A stretch of DNA of 64,000 nt from Amia ocellicauda (lineage: Eukaryota > Chordata > Actinopteri > Amiiformes > Amiidae). The position numbers and the translations under genes are program-made. Under the pieces are notes generated by a model that searched no databases, had not been told where the DNA came from, and saw nothing but the letters and a program-made list of their open reading frames with translations. The stretch lies in contig NC_089856.1 in NCBI RefSeq assembly GCF_036373705.1, positions 411,501 to 475,500 of the forward strand. Reading direction: 5' to 3'. This document shows, one piece after another, positions 54,118-64,000 of the stretch. Each line of letters opens with the position of its first letter. Position 1 is the stretch's first letter.

Positions 54118-57100
54118 GCAGAGTGGCGGGGTGGGGGCATGGGGCGACAGCGAGAGATTCCTGCAGCCCCCTGTACTGCCTCATGGAGTTGCTTAGGATT
54201 TTAAAATGGACAAGATTCACATACATAGACACACTTTGCACATGCAGACAGACGCACTTTACACACAGGTATGCATACAGAGACGCACTTTGTACACGTA
54301 CACACACACGCACACGCACACTCGGTGCATTCAGGTCTATTCGGTATGGGGCTGCTGGTGCCAGCGGGGCGATCTGATGCCTTATTTTCTCCTTGCGTTC
54401 GGGGGGGGAATCTCTCTCTTACGTTTAACGCCCTCCTGAGGCCCCACCCTGAGGGAAATGGGGCGTGGTCACAGATGCACCATGCAGAAACGGGGGGGGG
54501 CTATAGGAGTGTCATCAGGAGGTCTTCCTTCAAAGATGCCTTTTGCCTTCTCCTCATCCCTCTTTCCCTCCCTTCTTTCTCCCAGGAGAAGGTGCACCTC
54601 TCGGAGAGACCCCACACAACTTTCTGAGCCGTCAGCTGCCTCCCTCCCTCATTTCTCTTCCTCCTCCTCCTGCTACTCTTCTTCAGTCCCTGTTTTCCTG
54701 TCATTCATCTCCTCTTCTCTGCTCATGCCCCCTCTCTGTCCCCCTGCTAGATGCCCAGTCTGGTCCTGGGGTGGGGTTGTAATGCTGCTCAATTCAAACC
54801 CTGTGCTCCTAATTGATTAATTGGATGGGTCAATGACATTTTGGGAAGCCTGCAAGATCTGCGCCTTCAGGACTGGACTCGGGCCACTGCAGCCACCCCC
54901 CCGTTTCAAAGAAGAATTGTATTTGTTGTATTTGAGTCTGTTTGACTGTGTTTGTGCACGCTGTCTGCTGTGTCACGCATGCCTCTACACTAACACACTG
55001 GGCGGGGCTGTCTTTGCTGTGTTGTGATTGGTTCCTCTGCGCACTGCTCAATGGTTACTGCATATACAGGATGAGGCCGCTTCTATTGCACAAAAACTTT
55101 CAATCCAAATTCCTTTTGGTTTCAATTTTATTTTCTAATTAAACAAACAAACAAAAAATACTTGCTCTCTGCTTTAACTAACTCCCCAACCTTCGCTCGC
55201 TCTTCCTCTCCCTCCACTTTACTCTCTCTGCTTTCAAGAAAGTGGCTCTGTATGTACACACTGGAGTCCAGTCCAGCAGAGTCTCGGCCCTGGTCCCGAG
55301 ACACAGTCCAGTCCAGCAGGGTCTCCGATAATTAAAGTGCTTGGAGTAATTAGTTATTTTGATTAATTGGCTTAATTAGCACTTAACCAGTGACCACTCC
55401 TCCTGAGGGAGGCTGCTGAATAACTCTGCAGTCCAGTCCTAACTCTGCAGCAGTGCACCCCAGCCTGGCCCGGCCCCTCCTGTGCCTTCTGTGGCCACCA
55501 CTCCCTCGAGCACATCATTCACCCTTTAATTGAACTCATAATTGGCCCAGAGCTGCATAATTTACATCTATGCATATTTCGTGGTCGGTAGAAGATGCTA
55601 GGAGGCCCTGGCATTCTCCAACGCTTTGTAAGCTTGGCTAATTAAAAATCAGAGTAAGATAATTATCAGTCCAGTCAGGATTTTTATGATCTTATTCAGG
55701 ACCAGAGCCCCCCAGCCCCAGTACAGGACTGCACTGATGGCTCCTGCAGCTCTGAACAGACACTTCTGAAGGCCAGAGCGCTCGCCTGCTTCTCAGCACT
55801 AATTGATTCGTTGATTTTATTAGTTAATTTTCTTCTTCCTGGTGCTCTGAATGACTGCCAGTGGAGCCTTCCTTCCTTCCTTCCTTCCTTCCCCTGTGTC
55901 GTCTCCTCTGACTGTGTGGGATTGTGTCTGCATCGTCATTGTTTCTGTTGTGTGTTGGTTGTCCTGCTGTTTGGTGTTGTGATGCAGCCTGGGTTTGTCC
56001 TTCTCCCTGTGCGTCTCCCACCCTCCAACTCCTTCTCTGCCTTTTCCTCTCTCTCTCTCTCTCCCACTCCCTCCCTCTTTCTTGGTTTCTGTCACTCTGT
56101 CCTCTTTCAGATTTCTCTCCCTCACTCTTCCTCTCTCTTGTCATCTCAAGTATCACTCTCTCCATATTCTCTCTCAGGTTTTCCTCCATCTTTCGGTCTT
56201 TTCTTCCCCTCCCTCCAGACTCATCTTTCTCTCTCTCTCTCCCTCACCATCTATCTCTGTCTCAGTCTCTTTATCTGAAATCATTGCAAAGTGATCTTGA
56301 CTGTTTCACAGGCAGTATAGATGGACGGGCCGACCAACAGACAGGCCCCAAACCGCAGCCGCAGCCACACGGCAAGCTCCATCTGAACCTCCAAGGACAA
56401 CAACAAGCACAACAACAACAACCCGACAATCTCCCCGGCAGCTCGGTCCAGGCGGGGCAGCAGGGCGCGGGGTCTGCGGGAGACGGGGAGAAGCCGGATG
56501 AGCGGCAACAGCAACTGCAACAGCAACAGCAGCAGCTGCAGCAGAAGCAGCTCCTGCAGCAGCAACAGCAACACAAACAGCAGCAGCAGCTGCGCCTGCT
56601 GTCCCCCTCTTCTGGCCTCAGCACCATCTACGAAGCCATGGAGACCACGGAGGAGGAGGAGGCAGAGGAGAGGGGGAGGGAGCAGGGAGGACAAGTCCGA
56701 AAAGGCTGGGTGTTGGAGCGAGGAAGCGAAGAAGAAGAAGAAGAAGAAGAGGAGGAGGAGGAGAGTATGAGCAAGAAAGAGGAGCAGAAAGACGGAGAGG
56801 AAGTGCCGGCGAACGACAGGAACAAAGACGGACCCCCCAGCCAGCAGCAGCCCTCATCCTCGCCCTCCCTCTCGCCTTCCTCCCCCTCCCGCACGCTGCT
56901 GGAGCTGGACTGGGTGACCCAGGCCGACATGGTGCAGCAGCTCATCAACCAGACGCTGCTGCTGGCCGGGGAGCAGCGCTGCCCCCTGCTGCTGCCCGGC
57001 TCGGGGGGCACCCTCAGCCCCCTGGAGTCCAGCCGCTGGCCATCCCTGCTGTCCCCCCTGGGCCCCCCCGGCGCCAGTATCACCGCTGTGGCCAGCTACT

Positions 57101-57165
57101 CCCCCGAGGACCGGGGCGGCGGGCAGGGGGACTGGACGGTGGTGGAGCTGGAGACTCAGCACTGA
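46568..57165 (+). CDS. prr36: PRR36-like proline-rich protein, long isoform, 5 coding exons
   Basis: Coding exons: 46568-47210 (exon begins 46479), 47997-48078, 48833-49005, 49277-52384, 56312-57165. All are GT-AG with matching phases, giving 1619 residues. The start has G at -3 and an in-frame TGA 42 bases upstream. Residues 1-300 are basic and Pro/Ala/Lys-rich (KPATPKAKTKGPAAGPAKPK), like MAP-type linkers. The middle is acidic and Pro-rich. Conserved-looking blocks are QAWAHSNPFSQPWAPRD, YDSSSGVESRSEDKLEEP, ASDTEGEMQINDPEADGIDN, YVFDCTSVSNAQST near residue 1190 and IFSLENEEQLPEEAKDLSLI. The last exon adds a Q-rich run, a Glu run, WVTQADMVQQLINQTLLLAG and WTVVELETQH at the end, which I recall as the C-terminal signature of PRR36 and BTBD8. 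The molecular role of PRR36 is not established. A gene of the BTBD8 C-terminal type is the alternative. Confidence 0.68.
52678..52712 (+). CDS. Alternative short last exon of the PRR36-like gene
   Basis: After a good acceptor (CCCCCGCTCCCCCAG), the sequence continues the phase left by the donor at 52384 and adds GMDSPPSLTSS before a TAA at 52710-52712. AATAAA follows at 52949-52954 and a T-rich region after it. This would make a 1346-residue isoform that lacks the Q/E-rich and WTVVELE C-terminus. Without splicing, readthrough past 52384 meets a stop within three codons (GNV). Confidence 0.55.
52949..52954 (+). terminator. Polyadenylation signal for the short PRR36-like isoform
   Basis: AATAAA (TTTGAATAAAGATTAG) lies 237 bases after the short-isoform stop. 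The DNA between is AT-rich and UTR-like, unlike the GC-rich exon before it. Confidence 0.55.
53024..53066. repeat. (GT)n microsatellite
   Basis: About 21 GT units, then GCGCGCGT. It lies in the intron before the long last exon. Confidence 0.97.
54004..54026. repeat. Poly-C run of 23
   Basis: An uninterrupted C homopolymer, followed 57 bases later by a (CA)n run at 54083-54115. Its length may be an assembly or sequencing artefact. Confidence 0.9.
55325..55690. promoter_or_regulatory. Cluster of TAAT motifs, candidate enhancer
   Basis: In a GC-rich intron this AT-richer block holds many homeodomain-type cores: GATAATTAAAG, GTAATTAGTTATTTTGATTA, TTGGCTTAATTAGCAC, TTTAATTGAACTCATAATTG, GCTAATTAAAAATC and GATAATTATC. 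It contains no frame or repeat I recognise. The enhancer role is inference from motif density and placement in a gene that may be neural. Confidence 0.3.
56350..56775 (+). other. Gln-rich and Glu-rich low-complexity coding segments
   Basis: Inside the long last exon of the PRR36-like gene, CAG/CAA codons give runs of Gln (residues about 1350-1435) and GAA/GAG codons give two acidic runs, the second with eleven consecutive Glu near 56732-56763. Mixed codons in the Q run suggest an old, not freshly expanded, repeat. Confidence 0.8.
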
Positions 57166-57188
57166 GAGGAGAGAGAGAGAGAGGGAGA

Positions 57189-57224
<36 letters not shown>

Positions 57225-60200
57225 TACAGGGCAAGAGTCTCCACTGACTCTTCCCAGCAATAGGATCGACAGGATCAATAATCTGAATGATCTGTGGAGG
57301 AGGAGGAATGATCCGTGACCAGCACCCGATAATGATCGATAACCTCCGAGGAAAACAAGACGCTGATCAATAGCCGTCACCAGGAGAAGCAACACCTGAC
57401 CCTCGCGGGGCTGTGTGGAGGACGGGCTGCCCACCCTGTCCCCATCAGCAGCTCCTGATCGGACACCCAAGAGTGCAGCTAGCGGCGCCCAGCACAACAC
57501 TGCCACTTTGGCCCTGCGTTTATGTATTTATTGATTGTTTTGTTGCTCTTATCTGATTAATTTGTATTTATTAGTGTTTGAAGTTTACAGTCTCCCAGTG
57601 AAGGTTCTCTCTGTCCTGAAGGACATTTCTCATTCAAACCATTTCAAAAGCTAAACGCATCACTTTTTACACAGTATGAAGGAACACTGTGTGCCAGGCC
57701 ACTGCATTATAGAGGGAGGTGCAGACCTGGTTTAGAAGCTGTTGGTCTGTTTAAGGATGTCCAGGGGCTCAGTGGGTGACTCTGTTTTGGGTATTTTGAG
57801 AGAGACCCATCAAATCCATTCAGCTCAAAATTATTTAATATGTGGACTTTTTGTGCTACAGTTGAGGGTTCAGGACGAGCTTTTAAAAACCACTCAGCAT
57901 GTTATATAAATAGGCTTTGACCCATTTGCCCGTGGACTCTTCATACATTATATATTTAAACTGTATCTGGTGTTATATAGTGTATATATAGTTACAGAGA
58001 CGGAGAGACAGACGCACAGAGAGATTGTTGTGCTGTTGTGTGTGTTTGGCAGGGGATGGCGTCTCTGAATTCTTCAGCCATGACTCAATTTCCTGGGTCT
58101 GCCGGCCTTCCTGTGTGTCTGACCGGGTTGCTGCAGTTACCAGTGATGTCACGATGGGAGAGAACGGGAACACTGAGGTGTGTGGGGGGAGGAGAGGGAG
58201 AGGAGAGAGAGTGGGGGGGAGAGGAGAGGAGAGAGGGAGAGAAAGAGAGAGGGGGAGGGAGGTTATGTTCTGGTATGGGCCTTGGATTTGGCTACAGAAA
58301 GAAAGGGGAGGGAGCGGGAGAGAGGAAAGAATGTGTTTTGTCTCTGACGCCAGGGTCTGTCTGTGTGTCTGTCTGTCTCCGCTCAGCGAGGCTGTGAGGC
58401 GTGTCAAACACAGAGGGGCCTCCTTGCATGGCCAACTGATACTACTGATATTGTCACTGTGGCAGCTGTTTAAGTTATTAACGTTCTTATTGCTACAGTG
58501 ATGGTTATTTTTAATTCTTATTATTGTGCGTTGCTTCTCAGCCCGTGTGGGCGGCGGAGGTGGTGGTCAGGGAGAGGAGCCGTTCCCTCGTGGTCCCTCA
58601 GGTTTGTATCTGTACTCTGTGTTACCGAACCCTCCTAACCTGTACCTCAGTGCGTGCGTGCGTGCCTTGTGCTCTCTAAAGCGGTTTCACATCCAATTTC
58701 AGGGACCGAATCTCAGTGTTTTAACTGCTTGTCTTCAGGGAAACAGAATTTAAAATAATGAAGTGTCCAGGTTTTTATGAAGCTAAAGTGATCTATATTT
58801 TATACGTGCGTGCACTGTGTGCTCTGCTCTGCTGTGCAGTGTGCTCTGTGCTGTGTGTTTTCTGTGCGCTCTGCCTGGCGGCCAGAGGGCCTGGGAACGC
58901 GAGTGGAGGGCCTGATCTTTGAATTTCACAAACGGGTTGTTTACTTTTTGGTCGTGAGCAGTTGACTCTTCTCATGCGTTTCACTCCACGACTCGGACGC
59001 CCTGCAGGACCCCCCCGCCCCCGGGCGCTGCGCAGGGATCAGCTGGAGTCCAAATGACATCACGCTCTCAGAGCAGAAAAGACGAGACACGAAACTTCCA
59101 GGGCGTCGTTAGCCACTGAAGTACATAATTTAGTTTAATGTTCATGTCTCTCAGCTGCTCTGGCTGAAATGAAGGACTGTGATGAACTGTGATGTGATGT
59201 GATGTGTGCTGTACATCCCTGCACCAGCTTCATGGCCTTCGTCTTCCTCCTCCCTCTCTGTGTCCTTACTCCGTCCCCTCCCCCTTCTCTCCTTCTTCTC
59301 CTCCTCTCCCCTCCCCCTCCTCTCCTCTGCAAACTCTCTTTTGAAGGCCTTTTTTAAGCACTGCCAAAATGCAGCTTGTTTAATACTAACTATTTTGAAT
59401 AAGTGTGTGTGCGCCTGCGCCTGCTCTGGGAGTTGTCTGGAGCAGCACATTGCGTCCCTGATTGACCGGGCGAGGCTCTGTGCCCTGATTGGCAGGTGTG
59501 TCTGTCCCACTGTTACATATCAGAAGGAATGAAATTAAGTGTTTTTTGATGCAGCTAATTCAGGTTAGAAGGGAACAAAGATCAATAATAGTGGATCTTA
59601 TTGTAAAGTGTATTTTTTCTTCTCTAATGTCCGTGATGACATGACCCGTCTCAGTGCGGGACTCTGGACATGCTGAGCAGTGTGTGGGAGTGGATGTTAC
59701 TCCTGAAAAGCTGGACTTTTTATATTTGTGTTCTCTGCGGTGTCCCACTGCAGTGCGTCGGTACGACTTTGAAAAACGTGTCTCAACATGAGAAGGGAAT
59801 CTTAGTGCCAGTTTATTTTTTTGCAAAAGGAAAAGGAAACTTAGTCTGTTTTTTATACTACTGTGAAGAGCTGAAGAAGCTGTGAAGCTCCTGTTTAGAG
59901 GACTAGAGTAGAAGGGCTCTGTCTCCGTCTCCACAGACCGGAGAGGAAGGGCAGGGGTGTGCGGCCTTTAGATATTTTTTTACTTTACTCTTTGTGTTGA
60001 ATACTTGACAGATAGATAGTAAACATAGACGCCCCATGCGGTCAGTGCAGCCGGATCAGAGGTGAGTGGGGGGGGATTACTGGAGACTGGGGAGGGAGAC
60101 CTCTGGGCCGGCGACTACGCTGTCAGTCGATCATTTAGGATGAGAAAGGAAAGAAAGTTCTCTGTTACTCTGGGTGGGGGGGATTTTTCCTTTTCGTTTT

Positions 60201-60357
60201 GTTTCTGTTTTTTAACTCGTGTGTTTAAACTGTTGCTTGAATTTTAAAATTATTCTTGAATTGGGGGGTTACTTGTGCGAGTGTGTGTGTGTGTGTGCTT
60301 TGTGTTTACATAGAGAAATCAAACCAGTGTTGTAGTTGTTCATTTTCTGATTCTGGA
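57166..60357. other. Probable long 3' UTR or downstream region of the PRR36-like gene
   Basis: A (GA)n run follows the stop (57169-57221). After that no frame is convincing. The first clear AATAAA is at 60358-60363. A 3.2-kb 3' UTR is possible but unproven. GA-rich tracts lie at 58186-58262. Confidence 0.35.
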
Positions 60358-60363
60358 AATAAA
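60358..60363 (+). terminator. Candidate polyadenylation signal
   Basis: AATAAATTTTCTT followed by AAAAAAACAAACAAA. It could end the long PRR36-like transcript. The A-rich sequence after it could also be the tail of an old retroelement. Confidence 0.3.
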
Positions 60364-61039
60364 TTTTCTTAAAAAAACAAACAAATTGTATTTGAATTCC
60401 TCTCTCCACTCCAGAAAGGGTCACTATATACACGGTTACGAAAAGGAAGTGTTAGTGTTAGTGTTAGTGTGTGTGTGTGTATACACTACATTACAATACT
60501 GTTGTACTGTACTATAAAGCACACTACACTAAAATACTATACAACACACTACACTACACTACTGTACTATACTGTACTATACAGCACAATGCACCATTAT
60601 AGGACCCCAGTGCTATAGGTGCTATAGGGTGCCAGTGGCCAAAGACCTGTAGAAGTCCAGGACCCCCTCCCAGCAGCAGACTGCCCCCCCAGCCCAGTGA
60701 GACACTGCATGTCAAAGGGCCTGTACTAGACTGCAGAAGAAAGCTTTATGTGAGTTTGTGTGACTTTTTATTTTTAACTTTTACGAAAACAAGGAGGAAG
60801 CCTATAAGAACTGGCATATACAAGATCTGGGGGAGTTCAGGATCCCATGATGGGACCCACTTCCGGGGATGGTCAATTCACCCTGCTGGAGCCCGAGTCC
60901 AAGATCTTTTAACCATTTTATGAATGATTGTTTTTAAAATGACTTTTAAGAATGAATTTTTAACTGTTTTTAAAGATTTAGTTGGTTTTAAAACACAAAT
61001 TGTTTAGGGTTTTTTTGGCTTAGTTTTGTTATATTTTTT

Positions 61040-61395
61040 TGTCAAATACATTGTCCGTTTTGGATTTAATTTTAAATGCATTGGACCTTTTTTGTTTGTT
61101 TTTTATTTTTACCTTTTTAATTGTTTCTTTATTTTGTCCAATGCATTTTCAGTTATTTCAATGTATTTGACTTTTATGTTGGTTAGCAGTTTTGCTTTAA
61201 TCACGTTTGTTTTGTTGTTTTGTGCACTTGTTTATTTAAAGTTAAGTTTTTTCTTGGTTTTGTTAAATCACAAAGATTTTAAAAATTTTAAGTGATCTTA
61301 AGAATTGTATTTTAAAAGTTTTTAATCATAAGTATTACAAATTTGAATTGTTTTTTTTATGTAGTGTAAAATACTACAAACAATAAAACAGTATT
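61040..61395 (+). repeat. AT-rich dispersed repeat ending CAATAAAACAGTAT (copy 2)
   Basis: It shares, in order, AATGCATT(G/T) words, TTTCAATGTATT(A/T)GAC, AGATTTTAAAAATTTTAAGTGA, TGTAGTGTAAAATACTACAAA and the terminal CAATAAAACAGTAT with the copy at 15880-16175. Open frames in it are Phe/Leu-rich translations of T-rich DNA. Confidence 0.5.
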
Positions 61396-62518
61396 TTACG
61401 AAAACAGGTCACAGCAGTGAACAAAATACACAGTGACAGAAGTATTATTGAATATTGAATTATTTTTCTAAAGATATGGACTTGTGCAGTGTGTGAGCTG
61501 CAGAGCCACTACAGGCCACTAGGGGGAAGCGTTGCACAGCTGTGCTGCAAACTTCGCCCAATGCAGGAGTGTAACTGTGTCTGTGAGCTTCAGTGCATTA
61601 ATCAGTCACAGGACTGTGTCGCTAGGGCTGTGTTCCAAGGTTCGAACGTTCGGAGGTCTGTTCGCTCTCCAGACATTAGGAGGTTCGTCACGTGACAATC
61701 GCATCAATTTGGTTCTCTAGTTGACAGAAACTGACAGTGTTTGAATAGTGCAGCGCCACTACACCCAATGAAGGGTTAATGGGGTGAAGGTGCAGGGAGA
61801 GGGGTAACAGGACGAGGCGGTGTGAGTGAGAGCAGACCCTGAGACCTGTGTGCTGCAGTCACAATAAACACAACGAGTTGGCACAAGACGAAAGACACAG
61901 ATGTTGTTTTCTTTCTTTGTCCACTATACTACACTGTACTGCAGTATACTGCACTGTACTATAATACACTGAACTGCATGGCACTGTACTGTACTATTCT
62001 CTGTCAATCCCTTAGGTACAGTTTCACCGCACCACTGCTGTGACCTTGTGGACGACTCTCAGAAACAACAGGACGGTTCGTTATCAATACAGCCATGTTT
62101 ACCTTGTCTCTGAAAGTGTCCAGGCAGGGAAATCGGGTCTTTTGAGAACGGAGTGTATCTGTCTGAAACGGACGTCTCCGACACAGACAGGAAGGCAGAG
62201 ACACACAGGGCTGTTAGAGCCAAACTGAACTCATTTGGATAAGTTTTAAATTGTTGCTAATCGAGATATTCTCACACACTGTAGTGTACTGTAGCACTCA
62301 ATGAGTAGAGCAGGTAAAACCTGGTCCTATTGATTGATTGATTGATTATATACCATCTGTCTACCTATAGCCTGTCACATTAAAGCAACATAAACCACCA
62401 CACCAAGACCCAGCACTTTGTTTTTGTGTTGATTTATTAGTTCATGTTTTTATGAGTTTGACTTCTTCATAGTTGGACTATAGTTACACCAATAAGCTGA
62501 CCTCAGTCTCTCTCTCTT
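61396..62518. other. Intergenic stretch without recognised genes
   Basis: GCAGCGCCACTACACCCAAT near 61750 followed by ACAATAAACACAAC near 61861 has an LTR-like look, but no paired copy or inverted ends can be fixed. A TTGAT run is at 62329-62346. Confidence 0.3.
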
Positions 62519-62523
62519 TCGAT

Positions 62524-62630
62524 TCAATTCAATTTGATTTATTGGCATGACAATAGTACATTGGTATTGTCAAAGCATTATACAAATTATAAAAAACAAT
62601 ATAACAATATTTAAAAAATACAGAAAATAC
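62524..62630. repeat. Tail-like dispersed repeat (TTCAATTCAATTTGATTTATTGG)
   Basis: It starts with TTCAATTCAATTTGATTTAT followed by TGGCATGACAATAG. Similar words occur near 37853 and 38612. I recall these as the 3' ends of a fish retroelement. Confidence 0.45.
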
Positions 62631-62825
62631 TTTCTCTGTTTGGTTGTCTGTCTGTCAGTGTGTCTATAAGTTATGACCTTGGATATAACACTATACTTTA
62701 TAATAATAGCATATAATGATGATGATGATGCTTGTGTTGAAGAAGGTTGGTCTATACACTTTGGAACCTTCAATGAGCCAGAGTTCTGGTGGAACAATGC
62801 TGGGGATTCCCCAATTATTACTGGA

Positions 62826-64000
62826 GGAGGGAGAGTGGAGAGGAGGCAGAGTTAGTCTTCTGGCACTGGAGGAGCGCAGTGGTCTGGAGGGGATGTATGG
62901 AGAGACGAGTGACTGAAGGTATCTTGGTGCAGTGTGGTCGAGACAGCGGTAGGTGAGGGTCAATATCTTGAACTGAATGCGTGCCGCTATCGGGAGCCAG
63001 TGGAGGGAGCGGAGCAGTGGAGTAGCGTGTGTGAATCGGGGCAGAGAGACACCAGACGAGCCGCAGAGTTCTGGATGAGCTGGAGCGGCGGGTATTAGAT
63101 GCAGGCAGGCCGGCCAGGAGGGAGTTGCAGTAGTCCAGGCGGGAGAGGACCTGTGACTGGACGAGCAGCTGAGTCGAGTAGTCAGTGAGGGAGGGACGGA
63201 TTCGACGTATGTTGCTCAGGAATAATCTACAGGTCCGTGTAGGTCTGTGTGTAGGAGAGTGCAGGATCGAGGGTGACTCCTAGGTTCTTATAGGAAGAAG
63301 AAGGAGAGAGTGTGGTGGAAGCCAAGGGGATTGAGATGGAGAGATCAGCAGAAGGTGAGGAAGAGTGGGGGAAAAAAACAGGAGATCCAATCTGGAGAGG
63401 TTGAGCTTGAGGTGGTGCAAGTGCATCCAGGTGGAGATAGCAGACAAACAGGAAGAGATGCAAGAGGGGATGAGGCTGTCAGAAGATGGGAAAGACAGGA
63501 AGATCTGGGCATCATCTGTGTAGAAGTGGTAGGAGAAACCATGGGATGCGATGAGGGGGCCCAGGGAGCAAGTGTAGAGAGAGAACAGGAGCGGGCCCAG
63601 GACAGAGCCTTGGGGTACGCCTGTGAGGAGAGGTTGGGGGTGGATGAGGAACCTCGCCATGTCACTTGGTAGCAGCTTGTTTAAATGCAGAGGGGAAACC
63701 GCCAGAGAGGAGGGAGGAGTTGAGGAGGGAGGAGATGAAGGGGAGAAGATCAGGAGCGGTCGCTTGGAGGAGGCGAGAAGGGAGAGGGTCCAGGGCACAT
63801 GTTGTAGGTTTGTGACGTAGGAGGAGAGAAGAAGACAGTTCAGAGTCCGAGAGAGGTGAGAATGAAGAAAAGGAGGCTTGGTTGGTGGGAGGTTTGGGTG
63901 TGATGGGAAAGGAGGGGGGACTGTTGAAGAGCTTGCGTTTGTCTGTGATCTTGGAGGAGAAGAAGAAGGCAAAATCATCAGGAGTGAGAGATGAGGGAGG
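62826..64000 (-). mobile_element. L2-like LINE, second copy, internally deleted, runs off the window
   Basis: It matches the LINE at 17690-19722 on the minus strand: [18 protein letters not shown] [12 protein letters not shown] (Ala replaced by Thr), [20 protein letters not shown] and TLTYRCLDHTAPRYL. A deletion of about 390 bases at 63672, relative to the first copy, joins the start of the polymerase to a point before it. A smaller deletion lies near 63235. The 3' end is truncated at about 62826, against unrelated sequence. It is degenerate. Confidence 0.82.

Noticed and set aside
55924..56311. Upstream part of the open frame that reaches the long last exon
   Set aside because: It is C/T-rich intron sequence that happens to be open. 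The acceptor at 56310-56311 and the phase of the donor at 52384 place the exon start at 56312.
61026..61295. Phe/Leu-rich frame that looks like a membrane protein
   Set aside because: It is a translation of T-rich repeat DNA shared with 15880-16175.

Overview
This window is nuclear DNA of a ray-finned fish. The evidence is spliced vertebrate genes with GT-AG introns, several DD34E Tc1-like and DD36E Incomer-like DNA transposons, Ty3/gypsy and LINE pieces, hAT and Tc1 MITEs, and long (GT)n, (TA)n and (CT)n microsatellites. The species cannot be named from the sequence. There are no operons, CRISPR arrays or bacterial features. Most long open frames in the GC-rich part are shadows of low-complexity sequence.

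Layout. 1-6.6 kb is a nest of transposons: an LTR inside a Tc1 element, an Incomer copy beside it, inverted LINE fragments, gypsy gag and reverse transcriptase fragments, and a second half of a Tc1. 8.4-24.7 kb is an intact ten-exon NTAN1-type gene on the + strand (protein N-terminal asparagine amidohydrolase, 309 codons, all splice phases compatible). Its 8-kb first intron holds an antisense remnant of a multicopy fish gene, a second Incomer copy, MITEs, a heptamer minisatellite and a perfect 24-bp-arm palindrome. Intron 4 holds an L2-like LINE. 25-36.8 kb is AT-rich and holds two more Incomer copies (minus strand), MITEs, a solo LTR, a dead alpha-tubulin copy, a CpG-rich block, a third Tc1 fragment and a foldback element carrying CRE palindromes. 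From about 37.4 kb the composition becomes GC-rich with CT/GA tracts. 40.1-57.2 kb is a large + strand gene recognised as PRR36-like: a non-coding CpG-island first exon, coding exons at 46.5, 48.0, 48.8 and 49.3-52.4 kb, and two mutually exclusive last exons in the same phase (52.68 kb short, 56.3 kb long). 57.2-64 kb is mostly non-coding, ending in a second copy of the L2-like LINE that runs off the window.

The two host genes are not obviously linked in function: NTAN1 acts in the N-degron branch of protein turnover, and PRR36-like is a long, mostly disordered protein. The more unusual material is in the transposons. There is a filled/empty-site pair for an Incomer insertion. Two Incomer copies share the same two stop codons and so must have moved in trans. 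Two other copies are one or two lesions away from an open frame. A Tc1 appears as two complementary halves joined to the same flank. I saw no clear novel multi-gene system. The best candidates for something undescribed are two possible minus-strand exons at 38.9-39.4 kb, the antisense gene remnant in NTAN1 intron 1, and the alternative PRR36-like C-termini.
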